This document shows positions 29,699 to 38,914 of a DNA stretch of 64,000 nucleotides, in pieces (position 1 is the first letter of the stretch; each line of letters starts with the position of its first letter). The position numbers and the translations under genes were made by a program. Source of the stretch: Croceicoccus ponticola (GTDB lineage Bacteria; Pseudomonadota; Alphaproteobacteria; Sphingomonadales; Sphingomonadaceae). The stretch lies in contig NZ_RXOL01000005.1 in the NCBI RefSeq assembly GCF_004004515.1, positions 1 to 64,000 of the forward strand, in the 5' to 3' direction. Under the pieces are notes generated by a model. That model was not told the origin of the DNA and searched no databases. It worked only from the letters and a program-made list of their open reading frames with translations.

Positions 29699-30295
29699 TC
29701 AAGTGAAACGCTGCGCCTTGCACAAGTGCTGATAGGCGGCGACGACGCGTTGCAGCCGGTCCTCGTGGCTCCGGTCCCCGCCGTTGCGGTCGGGGTGATA
29801 GCGGCGCACCAGTTCTGAATAACGCCGCCGCAACATCGGCCGGTCGGCGTCGAAACTCAGGCCCAGCTCCTCCAGCGCGCGCCGGTCGGCGGCGTCCAGC
29901 CCGCGCTGCCGGGCGTAGGCTTCCTGCTCCCACTGCTGTTCGCGATCGCCGCGGATGTTGCGCGCCCGCGCTGAAATCGCATCAAGCGGATCGTCGAAAT
30001 CGGCCCAGCGCGGCGCATCGTTGCCCATGCCGGAATAGACCCGCGCATTGTGCCGCCAGCCCGCGATAGGCGATTGCGCGTCGAGTATCTCGTCCGCGCT
30101 CATCCCCTTGAAGAAATCGTAGCCCGCATTGAACGCGCGCACGTGTTCAAGACAGAACCAGCGCCAGTCGCCCGGCCCGTCGAAACTGGGTCCGCGCGAT
30201 CCGGGCGCGCGGAAATCGCCCCCTTCCTCGCAGCCGGGAGCCTCGCAACAGCGCCCTTCGTTTTCGAACCGCCCGTGAAACCTGTCATATCGCAT
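29699..30295 (-). CDS. J-domain (DnaJ-like) protein
   Basis: This 198-residue protein has an unusual order: a Cys-containing N-terminal region (CCEAPGCEEGG, later WFCLEHVRAFNAGYDFF) and a C-terminal J domain (about 138-198) with the essential HPD in VRRYHPDRNGGD. It should stimulate an Hsp70 (DnaK/HscA). In many alphaproteobacteria this protein sits between bolA and cobS-cobT. Here it is divergent from bolA (61 bp) but separated from cobS by the GST operon. The ATG at 30295 gives MRYDRFHGRF, the usual start. Confidence 0.9.
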   Translation of the reverse strand: MRYDRFHGRFENEGRCCEAPGCEEGGDFRAPGSRGPSFDGPGDWRWFCLEHVRAFNAGYDFFKGMSADEILDAQSPIAGWRHNARVYSGMGNDAPRWADFDDPLDAISARARNIRGDREQQWEQEAYARQRGLDAADRRALEELGLSFDADRPMLRRRYSELVRRYHPDRNGGDRSHEDRLQRVVAAYQHLCKAQRFT

Positions 30296-30356
30296 TGTGC
30301 CCCAAAGATTAGGGATCGCCTTTGCAAATGGAAGACCTGCCGCCATATCGGATCGC

Positions 30357-30641
30357 ATGAACAGCACGTCCGGGCCCGCCGAAACCGAAATCCGCCAGCG
30401 GCTGAATGCCGCTTTTTCCCCGCAAACGCTGGTCGTCAGCAACGATAGCGCCAACCATCGCGGCCATTCTGGCGACGACGGGACGGGCGAATCGCATTTT
30501 TCCGTGATCATCGTGGCCGATGCGTTTGCCGGGGTGTCGCGGCTCGAACGTCAGCGCATGGTAAACCGCGCGCTGGGCGATCTTCCCGGCCAGCGGGTCC
30601 ACGCACTGGCGATCAAGGCGAGCGCACCCGGCGAAGCGTGA
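30357..30641 (+). CDS. bolA: BolA-family protein
   Basis: This 94-residue BolA protein adopts a class II KH-like fold. It has the family motif SHFSVIIVADAFAGVSRLERQRMVNRAL. BolA proteins form [2Fe-2S]-bridged dimers with monothiol glutaredoxins through a conserved His and affect cell shape, stress response and iron regulation. It is divergent from the J-domain gene and followed by a pirin gene 34 bp away. Confidence 0.9.
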   Translation: MNSTSGPAETEIRQRLNAAFSPQTLVVSNDSANHRGHSGDDGTGESHFSVIIVADAFAGVSRLERQRMVNRALGDLPGQRVHALAIKASAPGEA

Positions 30642-30675
30642 TGACCCGCACACCCTGCACACAAGGAGGCCCCGC

Positions 30676-31581
30676 ATGACCAGTCCCGCTCCCTCTCCCT
30701 TTGCGCAGACCGTCACGCCGGTCGGTCACGATCTCGGCGGATTCGAAGTGCGCCGCGCCGTTCCGTCGGCCAATTGCCGGATGGTCGGACCGTTCGTGTT
30801 CGTCGACGAATTCGGCCCCGCAAGGCTGGAGCCCGGCAGTGGCATGGATGTGCGCCCACACCCGCATATCGGACTAGCGACGGTGACCTATTTGTTCGAA
30901 GGCGCGATCGATCATCGCGATTCGCTGGGTTCGTTCGCCACTATCCGTCCCGGCGCGGTCAACCTGATGACTGCGGGGCGCGGCATCGTCCATTCCGAAC
31001 GCACCCCCGCGCCCGAACGCGCGTCGGGCATGCCCCTGTTCGGGATGCAGACATGGCTCGCGCTCCCCGAACGCCTGGAAGAAACCGACCCCGCGTTCGA
31101 AGGGATCGCCGCGGATGCCCTGCCGCTGTTGACCGATGGCGGGGTGCAGGCGCGGGTCATCATGGGATCGCTTTGGGGACAGGCCGCGCCCACCACCTGC
31201 CATTCCGAAACGATCTATGCCGACATCGCGCTCGATACAGGGGGCGCCATCCCTCTGGACGCCGATGCCGACGAACGCGCCGTCATGCTCGTTTCGGGTG
31301 AGGCAAGCGTCGATGGCGAACCGCTCGAACTTTATGCGCTCCACGTCCTGCAACCGGGCCGCGCGATGACGCTGGACAGCGGGCGCGGCGGGCGCGTCAT
31401 GCTGTTGGGCGGGGAAACGATGGGTCCGCGCCGGGTGTGGTGGAACTTCGTGTCCAGCCGGATGGAACGCATCGAACAGGCGAAAGAGGATTGGAAAGCG
31501 GGCCGTTTCCCGCTCGTTCCGGGGGATGACAAGGAATTCATCCCCATTCCCGAAAAGCCCAAGACGGTCAGTTACCCCTAG
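30676..31581 (+). CDS. Pirin-family protein
   Basis: This 301-residue bicupin has the pirin N-terminal metal site in RPHPHIGLATVTYLFEG (paired His), with further ligands in the downstream HSE motif (GIVHSERTP). Pirins are Fe(II) proteins; bacterial members include quercetin-dioxygenase-like enzymes and metabolic or redox regulators. AGGAGG precedes the ATG. The C-terminal MGPRRVWWNFVSSR is typical. Confidence 0.92.
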   Translation: MTSPAPSPFAQTVTPVGHDLGGFEVRRAVPSANCRMVGPFVFVDEFGPARLEPGSGMDVRPHPHIGLATVTYLFEGAIDHRDSLGSFATIRPGAVNLMTAGRGIVHSERTPAPERASGMPLFGMQTWLALPERLEETDPAFEGIAADALPLLTDGGVQARVIMGSLWGQAAPTTCHSETIYADIALDTGGAIPLDADADERAVMLVSGEASVDGEPLELYALHVLQPGRAMTLDSGRGGRVMLLGGETMGPRRVWWNFVSSRMERIEQAKEDWKAGRFPLVPGDDKEFIPIPEKPKTVSYP

Positions 31582-31617
31582 CCTTGACGGCCCGCGGGGC
31601 CTATCTGCGCCGCTGTC

Positions 31618-32280
31618 ATGACCTCTACTCTCACATTCGCCGTGCCCAAGGGCCGTATTCTCGAAGAAGCGCTTCCGCTGATGGCGCGCGCAGGGATCGT
31701 TCCCGAACCGGGCTTTCACGACAAGAAGAACCGCGCGCTTTCGTTCGCTTGCGAAGATCCGCACACGCGCATCATCCGCGTGCGCGCTTTCGACGTGGCG
31801 ACGTTCGTGGCGCACGGCGCGGCACAGGCGGGGATCGTCGGTTCCGACGTGATCGAAGAATTCGATTATTCCGACCTTTACGCGCCCGTCGATCTCGACA
31901 TCGGGCACTGCCGGCTGTCCATCGCGGAACCTAAGGATGGCATCGAAGGCGAATTCGACAACGCCAGCCACCTTCGCGTCGCGACGAAGTATCCCAACCT
32001 CACCCGCCGCTGGTTCGAAGCGCGCGGCATCCAGGCCGAATGCGTGAAGCTGAACGGCGCGATGGAACTGGCCCCGTCGCTGGGACTCGCCACGCGGATC
32101 GTCGATCTGGTGTCCACCGGCACGACGCTGCGCGAAAACGGCCTGGTTGAAACTGCCGAACTGCTGCCGGTGTCGGCGCGGCTGATCGTTAACCGCGCCG
32201 CGCTGAAAACCGATCCCGAACGGCTCGGCGCGCTGATCGAGAGTTTCCGCGCTCTTTCGGACAGTGCGAAGGCCGCCTGA
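31618..32280 (+). CDS. hisG: ATP phosphoribosyltransferase, short form
   Basis: This 220-residue catalytic subunit performs the first step of histidine synthesis (ATP + PRPP to phosphoribosyl-ATP). [14 protein letters not shown] starts the fold, and the PRPP-binding loop is [13 protein letters not shown]. It is the short form, lacking the C-terminal regulatory domain, and normally needs HisZ for activity and histidine feedback; hisZ is not in the window. The stop overlaps the hisD start by 1 bp. Confidence 0.95.
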   Translation: MTSTLTFAVPKGRILEEALPLMARAGIVPEPGFHDKKNRALSFACEDPHTRIIRVRAFDVATFVAHGAAQAGIVGSDVIEEFDYSDLYAPVDLDIGHCRLSIAEPKDGIEGEFDNASHLRVATKYPNLTRRWFEARGIQAECVKLNGAMELAPSLGLATRIVDLVSTGTTLRENGLVETAELLPVSARLIVNRAALKTDPERLGALIESFRALSDSAKAA

Positions 32281-33584
32281 TGAAGCGGCTCGTTTCCTCC
32301 GACCCCGGCTTTGCCAAGGCGTTTGCCCGGCTTGTCGCCGATAGGCGGGATGTGGACGACGATGTGTCGCGCGACGTGCGCCGTATCCTCGAACGCGTGA
32401 GGACAGAAGGCGACGACGCGCTGATCGATTACACCAAGCGTTTCGATCACTGGGATCTCGTGTCCGATGGCGATTGGCGGATCGACGCGCAGGCGTGCGA
32501 AGCGGCCTATCACGCGCTGGACGGCACTTTGCGCGATGCCCTGGAAACCGCCGCTGAACGCGTGCGCGCCTATCACGCGGCGCAATTGCCGGAACGGCGC
32601 GACTATCGCGACGATGCGGGCGTGCGGCTGGGCGCGATCTGGCGGCCAGTCGATGCTGCCGGACTTTACGTTCCGGGCGGACGCGCGGCCTATCCTTCGT
32701 CGCTGTTGATGAACGCCATTCCGGCCAAGGTCGCCGGTGTGGGCCGTCTGGCCGTCGTCACGCCCACTCCGCGCGGCGTGGTAAATCCGCTGGTGCTGGC
32801 CGCCGCTCACATTGCAGGCGTGGACGAAATCTGGCGCATCGGGGGGGCGCAGGCCGTGGCCGCTCTGGCCTATGGCACCGATCGCATCGCGCCCGTCGAT
32901 GTCGTCACCGGCCCCGGCAATGCCTGGGTCGCAGAGGCGAAGCGACAGCTTTACGGCACCGTCGGCATCGACATGGTCGCGGGGCCCAGCGAAATTCTCG
33001 TGATCGCGGACGGGCTGAACGATCCGGGCTTCATCGCCGCCGATTTGTTGAGCCAGGCCGAACACGATCCGGTCGCGCAATCGATCCTGATTACCGACAA
33101 TGCCGAATTCGCGGACCGCGTTGCCGACCGTGTCGGGGTGGAACTGGCGCAGCTTTCCACGCGCAAGGTCGCCGAACAGTCGTGGAAAGACCACGGCGTC
33201 ATCATCGAGGTTGCCTCGCTGGACGAAGCATCCGCGCTGGCCAATGCGCTGGCCGCCGAGCATGTCGAACTGGCCGTTGCCGATCCCGAACCGTTCCTCG
33301 AATCCATCCGCCACGCAGGATCGGTGTTCATCGGACGCAATTCGCCCGAGGCCATCGGTGATTACGTCGCGGGGCCGAACCACGTGCTGCCCACCGGCCG
33401 CCGCGCGCGTTTCGCCAGCGGGCTGTCGGTGCTCGACTTCATGAAACGCACCAGCTTCATCGAACTGGACGACGACGCGCTCGCCGCGATCGGCCCTGCC
33501 GCCGTCGCACTGGCAGAGGCAGAGGGGCTACCCGCTCATGCGCGCTCCGTCTCCATCCGGCTCGACCGGCGCAAAGGAAACTGA
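32280..33584 (+). CDS. hisD: Histidinol dehydrogenase
   Basis: This 434-residue zinc enzyme oxidises histidinol to histidine in two NAD-dependent steps. The family signature lies around IDMVAGPSEILVIAD and the active-site AEHDPVAQS (Glu-His pair). YVPGGRAAYPSSLLM binds NAD. Length is standard. It is translationally coupled to hisG and followed 2 bp later by a DUF1993 gene. Confidence 0.97.
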   Translation: MKRLVSSDPGFAKAFARLVADRRDVDDDVSRDVRRILERVRTEGDDALIDYTKRFDHWDLVSDGDWRIDAQACEAAYHALDGTLRDALETAAERVRAYHAAQLPERRDYRDDAGVRLGAIWRPVDAAGLYVPGGRAAYPSSLLMNAIPAKVAGVGRLAVVTPTPRGVVNPLVLAAAHIAGVDEIWRIGGAQAVAALAYGTDRIAPVDVVTGPGNAWVAEAKRQLYGTVGIDMVAGPSEILVIADGLNDPGFIAADLLSQAEHDPVAQSILITDNAEFADRVADRVGVELAQLSTRKVAEQSWKDHGVIIEVASLDEASALANALAAEHVELAVADPEPFLESIRHAGSVFIGRNSPEAIGDYVAGPNHVLPTGRRARFASGLSVLDFMKRTSFIELDDDALAAIGPAAVALAEAEGLPAHARSVSIRLDRRKGN

Positions 33585-33586
33585 CG

Positions 33587-34111
33587 ATGCCTATCACGCT
33601 TTACGACGCATTCGTGCCCACCTGCCTGCAACAGCTTGGCGCGGTCGCGAACCTGCTGGACAAGGCAGAGGCCCATTGCGAGGCCGAAGGGTGGGCCCCG
33701 GCGCGCATCATCAACGCTCGTCTTGCGCCCGACATGTTCGATTTCGCCTATCAGGTGAAATCGTGCCACACGCATTCCGCCTATGCGATCGACCGGGTGA
33801 AGAGCGGTACCTTTGAGCCGGAGCGGAGCGAGCCGCCGCAGGATTTCGCCGGGCTGAAGGCCAAGATCGCCGATGCTATCGCCAAACTGCGAGCGATCGA
33901 TCCGGTCGAGATGGAAGCGTTGATCGGCGCGGATGCGGAGTTCCGCTATCGCGACTGGCATATGCCCTTCACGGCGGAAAATTTCCTGCTGAGCTTTTCG
34001 CAACCCAACTTCCAGTTCCACGCCGCCTCCACTTACGCCATCCTGCGCATGCTTGGGGTAAAGGTGGGCAAGATGGATTACCTCGGCGCCATGCGCATGA
34101 AAGAAGCCTGA
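33587..34111 (+). CDS. DUF1993 family protein (DinB-like helical bundle)
   Basis: This 174-residue protein begins MPITLYDAFVPTCLQQLGAV and has the DUF1993 hallmarks RLAPDMFDFAYQVKSCHTHS and the C-terminal FHAASTYAILRMLGVKVGKMDYLG. The family has a DinB/YfiT-like four-helix fold with a possible metal site, and its function is unknown. It sits between hisD and nusB and overlaps the nusB start by 1 bp, so it is expressed with them. Confidence 0.88.
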   Translation: MPITLYDAFVPTCLQQLGAVANLLDKAEAHCEAEGWAPARIINARLAPDMFDFAYQVKSCHTHSAYAIDRVKSGTFEPERSEPPQDFAGLKAKIADAIAKLRAIDPVEMEALIGADAEFRYRDWHMPFTAENFLLSFSQPNFQFHAASTYAILRMLGVKVGKMDYLGAMRMKEA

Positions 34112-34557
34112 TGAACGCGAAATCCAAATCCCGCTCTGCCGCGCGCCTCGCCGCGGTTCAGGCACTGTACCAGTTGGACATGGAGAATACGCCGCTTGCC
34201 CGTCTGCTCGATGAATTCCACCAGCACCGGCTGGGCCGCGAGATCGAGGACGCGCAATACGCCGATGCGGAGGTCGCGTTCTTCGATGATCTGGTAAAGG
34301 GTGTCGAAGCGCGCCGCGACGAAATCGACGGGTTGGTTTCGGACAAACTGGCCGAGGGCTGGACCCTGCGCCGGCTGGATCGCACGATGATTCAGATTCT
34401 GCGCTGCGGCGCTTACGAACTGCTCGCCCGCCCTGACGTGCCCAAGGCGGCGGCGATCACCGAATATGTCGACGTCGCCCACGCATTCTTCGAACCGCGC
34501 GAGGCGAAGTTCGTGAACGGGCTGCTCGACGCCATCGCGAAAGACGTTCGGGACTGA
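34111..34557 (+). CDS. nusB: Transcription antitermination factor NusB
   Basis: This 148-residue helical protein binds boxA RNA with NusE (ribosomal protein S10) to prevent premature termination in rRNA operons. ARLAAVQALYQLDMENTPL is the typical first helix, and the C-terminal region KAAAITEYVDVAHAF...KFVNGLLDAIAKD is conserved. It is followed 2 bp later by thiL, a common alphaproteobacterial pair. Confidence 0.95.
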   Translation: MNAKSKSRSAARLAAVQALYQLDMENTPLARLLDEFHQHRLGREIEDAQYADAEVAFFDDLVKGVEARRDEIDGLVSDKLAEGWTLRRLDRTMIQILRCGAYELLARPDVPKAAAITEYVDVAHAFFEPREAKFVNGLLDAIAKDVRD

Positions 34558-34559
34558 TC

Positions 34560-35480
34560 ATGACGGCGACGGCAGCGGGGGCCAGCGGCGAGGAACGCTT
34601 CATCGCCGCCCTGCGCTCCATCGCCACCGATCCCGCCGCGCGCGGGCTTGCCGACGATGCCGCCGAACTGAAGGTCGGCGGCGCGACGCTGATCGTCACC
34701 CACGACATGATGGTCGAAGGCGTCCACTGGCTTCGCGGGCAGGACATGGCCGACGTGGCGTGGAAGTTGGTGGCGGTAAACTTGTCCGACCTTGCCGCCA
34801 AAGCAGCGCGGCCGGTGGCGCTCATGCTGGGCTATACGTTGGGCGATGCGCGGGAAGACGCGCGTTTTGCCGAAGGACTCCGCGAAGCTGTCACCACGTT
34901 CGGCGTACCGCTCTTGGGTGGCGATACCGTGGCCGCGCCCAGCGGGTCGGCCCGCGCCGTGGGGCTGACCGCGATTGGGGAGGCGACCGCGACACCATCG
35001 CCCGCCCGCGCCGATGCGAAGGCGGGAGAGGCGCTGTGGGTCACCGGCACGATCGGCAACGCGCTGGCGGGATACGAAGCGCTGGTCGCGGGCGATTTCG
35101 GCCCCGCCTCGCTCTCCTACCGTCGCCCGCGGCCGCGTATCGCCGAGGGGCTCGCACTGGCCGGAATCGTGTCCGCCATGATGGACATTTCCGACGGACT
35201 GCTGCTCGACGCCAGCCGCATGGCCGACGCCAGCGGCACGACCATCGCGATCGACTGCGCCGCCGTGCCGATCCATCCTGCACTGACCGACCGAGCGCTC
35301 GAGGCAATGACCTGGGGCGATGATTACCAGTTGCTCTTCACTCTTCTCCCCGGCGCCGAACCGCCGGTGACCGCAACCCGCATCGGCATCGTTCACCCGC
35401 GCGGGGTGCACGCGCTGTTGCTGGACGGTGCGCCTTTGCCAATGGGTCAAGTGCTTGGATATCGTCACACAAACACCTGA
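34560..35480 (+). CDS. thiL: Thiamine-monophosphate kinase
   Basis: This 306-residue enzyme phosphorylates thiamine monophosphate to thiamine pyrophosphate. The metal/ATP-binding DDAAEL, the substrate loop HDMMVEGVHW, VNLSDLAAKAARP and GGDTVAAPSG match the AIR-synthase-like ThiL fold; SDGLLLDASRMA is the C-terminal landmark. It ends the hisG-hisD-DUF1993-nusB-thiL run. No THI-box riboswitch is seen upstream. Confidence 0.95.
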   Translation: MTATAAGASGEERFIAALRSIATDPAARGLADDAAELKVGGATLIVTHDMMVEGVHWLRGQDMADVAWKLVAVNLSDLAAKAARPVALMLGYTLGDAREDARFAEGLREAVTTFGVPLLGGDTVAAPSGSARAVGLTAIGEATATPSPARADAKAGEALWVTGTIGNALAGYEALVAGDFGPASLSYRRPRPRIAEGLALAGIVSAMMDISDGLLLDASRMADASGTTIAIDCAAVPIHPALTDRALEAMTWGDDYQLLFTLLPGAEPPVTATRIGIVHPRGVHALLLDGAPLPMGQVLGYRHTNT

Positions 35481-35569
35481 ATCGACTTGCGCGACGCGAA
35501 CCGTGACCAAAATGGCCTGTGCAAAGCGCGCTTGCGCCCCGGCCCTTTCCGTGTAGCTTCCCCGCCAGA

Positions 35570-35590
35570 CACCCCGCGCAAAAAGGGGTG
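35570..35590. other. Small hairpin upstream of hppA
   Basis: CACCCC, nine bases, GGGGTG forms a perfect 6-bp stem within the 137-bp thiL-hppA gap, 12 bp before the hppA ribosome site GGAGGGGA. It may tune translation or mark the end of the thiL transcript; no T-run follows. Confidence 0.35.
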
Positions 35591-35617
35591 CGATAATAAA
35601 CTGGAGGGGATTGCGTA

Positions 35618-37783
35618 GTGAACTTGGTCACGATCGCCATAGTCCTGGGACTGCTCGCCGTAGTGTACGGCTTCGTCACAAGTCGCCAGGTATTGGGTGC
35701 TGCCGCGGGCAGCGAAAAAATGCAGGAAATCGCCGCCGCCATTCAGGAAGGGGCTCAGGCCTACCTGAAACGGCAATATACAACCATCGCCATCGTTGGC
35801 GTGATCGTCGCGGTGCTGGTAGCCGTATTCCTCGGCCCAATCAGCGCGATTGGGTTCGTGATCGGCTCGATCCTGTCAGGCGTCGCGGGCTTTATCGGGA
35901 TGAACATCTCGGTCCGCGCCAACGTGCGCACCGCGGCTGCGGCGCAAACGGGCCTGCAAGAAGGCCTGACACTGGCGTTTCGCGCAGGGGCCATCACCGG
36001 CATGCTGGTGGCGGGCCTTGCACTGCTCGCGATCGCGATCTTCTATTATTACCTCACCGAACTGGCCGGTTTCACGGTCGGCAGCGATGATCGCACGGTT
36101 GTCGACGCGCTCGTCGCGCTGGCTTTTGGTGCATCGCTGATCTCGATCTTCGCCCGGCTTGGCGGCGGTATCTTTACCAAGGCCGCCGACGTTGGCGCCG
36201 ATCTGGTCGGCAAGGTAGAGGCAGGCATTCCCGAAGACGATCCGCGCAACCCCGCCGTGATCGCGGACAACGTGGGCGACAACGTCGGCGACTGCGCCGG
36301 CATGGCGGCCGACCTGTTCGAAACCTATGTCGTCACCGTCGGCGCCACCATGGTGCTGACTGCATTGCTGTTCGGGGGCGTGGCCAAACTCGAAGGACTG
36401 ATGGCCCTGCCGTTGCTGATTGGCGGTGCCTGCATCGTCACTTCGATCATCGGCACCTATTTCGTCCGGCTTGGCGCGAAACAGTCGATCATGGGCGCGA
36501 TGTACAAGGGCTTCCTCGTCACCGCGGTCCTGTCGATCCCCGCCATCTTCTTCGTCACGCAACTGGCGCTGGGCGACATGAACGCCCCGATCCAGGCCAG
36601 CGACGCCGGCCTGATCGCAAACGTCGACGTCGGCATGCCACTTTCCGAAGAAGGCATGGCTTCGCAAGTCGGCGGCTTTACCGGCATGGATCTGTTCTGG
36701 TGTTCGATGCTGGGCCTTGCCATCACCGGTCTCATCATCTGGATCACCGAGTACTACACCGGCACACAGTTCCGTCCGGTTCGGTCCATCGCCAAATCGT
36801 CGGAAACCGGCCACGGCACGAACGTGATCCAGGGTCTTGCCATCAGCATGGAAGCGACCGCGCTTCCCACGCTGGTCATCGTGACGGGCATCATCATCGC
36901 CTATCAGCTCGCCGGGCTGATCGGCATCGCCTATGGTGCAACCGCGATGCTGGCGCTGGCCGGAATGGTCGTGGCGCTCGATGCATACGGACCTGTCACC
37001 GACAACGCCGGCGGCATTGCCGAAATGGCGGGACTCGATGATACGGTGCGCGCCCGCACCGACGCGCTGGATGCCGTGGGCAACACGACAAAGGCCGTGA
37101 CCAAGGGTTACGCGATCGGATCGGCGGGGCTTGCCGCGCTGGTCCTGTTCGCTGCCTATACTACCGACCTTGCCCACTTTTTCCCGGAACTTGACGTCGA
37201 TTTCAGCCTTGAAAATCCGTACGTCATAGTCGGGCTGCTGCTGGGCGCATTGCTGCCATACCTGTTCGGTTCGATGGGCATGACAGCGGTGGGCCGCGCG
37301 GCGGGCGACGTGGTAAAGGACGTTCGCGACCAGTTCGCCAACGACCCCGGCATCATGTTGGGCACCAGCAAGCCGAACTACGCCCGCACGGTCGATCTGG
37401 TGACGAAAGCTGCGATCAAGGAAATGATCGTGCCTTCGCTCTTGCCGGTGCTGGCACCAATCGTGGTGTATTACGTCATCACAGCGGTCGCGGGGCAGCA
37501 GAACGGCTTTGCCGCGCTGGGCGCCTTGTTGCTGGGCGTCATCGTCGGCGGGTTGTTCCTCGCCCTTTCGATGACCAGCGGCGGCGGCGCGTGGGACAAT
37601 GCCAAGAAGTACATCGAAGACGGCAACCACGGCGGCAAGGGCAGCGAAGCCCATAAGGCGGCCGTGACGGGCGATACTGTGGGAGATCCGTACAAGGATA
37701 CCGCCGGCCCCGCCGTCAACCCGATGATCAAGATCACCAATATCGTGGCCCTGTTGCTGCTTGCCGCACTCGCGGCCGGCTGA
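35618..37783 (+). CDS. hppA: Proton-pumping membrane pyrophosphatase, K+-independent
   Basis: This 721-residue integral membrane protein of about 16 helices hydrolyses pyrophosphate and pumps protons out of the cytosol. The substrate-binding signature [20 protein letters not shown] and the acidic [16 protein letters not shown] are present. [10 protein letters not shown] carries Lys492 where potassium-dependent enzymes have Ala, which marks the K+-independent H+ class, as in Rhodospirillum. The start is GTG at 35618, seven bases after GGAGGGGA. A terminator follows at 37811-37844. Confidence 0.96.
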   Translation: MNLVTIAIVLGLLAVVYGFVTSRQVLGAAAGSEKMQEIAAAIQEGAQAYLKRQYTTIAIVGVIVAVLVAVFLGPISAIGFVIGSILSGVAGFIGMNISVRANVRTAAAAQTGLQEGLTLAFRAGAITGMLVAGLALLAIAIFYYYLTELAGFTVGSDDRTVVDALVALAFGASLISIFARLGGGIFTKAADVGADLVGKVEAGIPEDDPRNPAVIADNVGDNVGDCAGMAADLFETYVVTVGATMVLTALLFGGVAKLEGLMALPLLIGGACIVTSIIGTYFVRLGAKQSIMGAMYKGFLVTAVLSIPAIFFVTQLALGDMNAPIQASDAGLIANVDVGMPLSEEGMASQVGGFTGMDLFWCSMLGLAITGLIIWITEYYTGTQFRPVRSIAKSSETGHGTNVIQGLAISMEATALPTLVIVTGIIIAYQLAGLIGIAYGATAMLALAGMVVALDAYGPVTDNAGGIAEMAGLDDTVRARTDALDAVGNTTKAVTKGYAIGSAGLAALVLFAAYTTDLAHFFPELDVDFSLENPYVIVGLLLGALLPYLFGSMGMTAVGRAAGDVVKDVRDQFANDPGIMLGTSKPNYARTVDLVTKAAIKEMIVPSLLPVLAPIVVYYVITAVAGQQNGFAALGALLLGVIVGGLFLALSMTSGGGAWDNAKKYIEDGNHGGKGSEAHKAAVTGDTVGDPYKDTAGPAVNPMIKITNIVALLLLAALAAG

Positions 37784-37810
37784 CAGGAACCGCCACCTGC
37801 GTTGGGGGAA

Positions 37811-37844
37811 AAAGCCCCGTCCGGAGCGATCCTGGCGGGGCTTT
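37811..37844 (+). terminator. Intrinsic terminator of hppA
   Basis: AAAGCCCCG and CGGGGCTTT form a perfect 9-bp stem ending in TTTT, 27 bp downstream of the hppA stop, with a 16-base loop. This is a classic Rho-independent terminator. Confidence 0.9.
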
Positions 37845-37919
37845 TGCTTGCCGGGACGCACCACCGGTGCGCTGCGCTGTGCAATTGACCCCGAAACAAA
37901 GCGGTTGCATGGCGTGGGC

Positions 37920-38840
37920 ATGAAAGAAACCCGCCGCTCGCTTCTCGACGGATCCGATCAGGACCGTGTCGACATCCTCAACCGACTGCTGACAGTCGAT
38001 CGCGTCGCGCACGATGTCTTCATTGCACCGCGCATGCCGGACGGGGTCGGCCGGATTTTCGGCGGGCAGGTCGTGTCGCAGGCGCTGGCCGCCGCGCAGC
38101 AGACCATCGACGACGGTCGCAACCCCCATTCGCTGCACGCCTATTTCCTGCGCGGTGGCGACGAAGCCTATCCCATAGAGCTGCGGGTCGAACGCGACTT
38201 CGACGGCGGCAGCTTTTCCAACCGTCGCGTCATCGCGTCGCAGAACGGCACGCCGATCCTGAACCTGACCGCATCGTTCCAGCGCAAGTCGCTGGCCCCG
38301 CAATGGCCGGTCGCGATGCCTGATATTCTGGGACCCGACGGGCTCGTCGACGAACTGGACGCGCCGACACGGCAGCAATCGGTGGATTACGATGGCCCAC
38401 CTCCGGCACTGGTGCGCCATCGCCCGTTCGAAATGCGCGCGCCTGCTTCGCAATGGGACGCGAGCAAGCTGCCAGAAGGGCCCACATTCTACTGGTTCCG
38501 GCTTACCGCGCCGCTGCCTGATGATCCGGCGATCCATCGCTTGGCGCTCGCCTACATCAGCGATTACGGATTGCTCTCGACCGCGCTGTTTCGCCGGGCC
38601 CTGCGCATGCAATTCCACGCGGCACGCATCGCCAGCCTCGACCATGCGCTTTGGTTCCATGACGATTTCCGGGCCGACGACTGGCTGGTTTTCGTAACCG
38701 ATTCGCCGTGGCTCGGCCATGGCAGGGCTCTGACGCGGGGGCAGTTCTTTACCCGCGACGGGCGGCTCGTCGCGTCGGCCGCTCAGGAAGGAATGATCCG
38801 CATGCCGGAAGGCAGCTACACCCCGCCGCCACGGCCCTAA
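37920..38840 (+). CDS. tesB: Acyl-CoA thioesterase II
   Basis: This 306-residue double-hotdog thioesterase hydrolyses medium/long-chain acyl-CoA to free acid and CoA. The N-terminal RIFGGQVVSQALAAA and the HAYFLRGGD segment are typical of TesB; the second hotdog contains the catalytic-Asp region SLDHALWFHDDFRADDWLVF. The ATG at 37920 lies just after the hppA terminator. Confidence 0.93.
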   Translation: MKETRRSLLDGSDQDRVDILNRLLTVDRVAHDVFIAPRMPDGVGRIFGGQVVSQALAAAQQTIDDGRNPHSLHAYFLRGGDEAYPIELRVERDFDGGSFSNRRVIASQNGTPILNLTASFQRKSLAPQWPVAMPDILGPDGLVDELDAPTRQQSVDYDGPPPALVRHRPFEMRAPASQWDASKLPEGPTFYWFRLTAPLPDDPAIHRLALAYISDYGLLSTALFRRALRMQFHAARIASLDHALWFHDDFRADDWLVFVTDSPWLGHGRALTRGQFFTRDGRLVASAAQEGMIRMPEGSYTPPPRP

Positions 38841-38914
38841 CCTCGAGAAATTGGCCTTATTCGAATTGCCCCAGTTTGATTTCGCGCCACGAATGGCGGC
38901 GAATATTCCCGGCG

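Noticed and set aside
35876-37921. 681-codon open frame opposite hppA
   Set aside because: Composition is His/Gly/Arg/Asp-rich with no membrane segments or motifs; it is the reverse frame of the pyrophosphatase gene.
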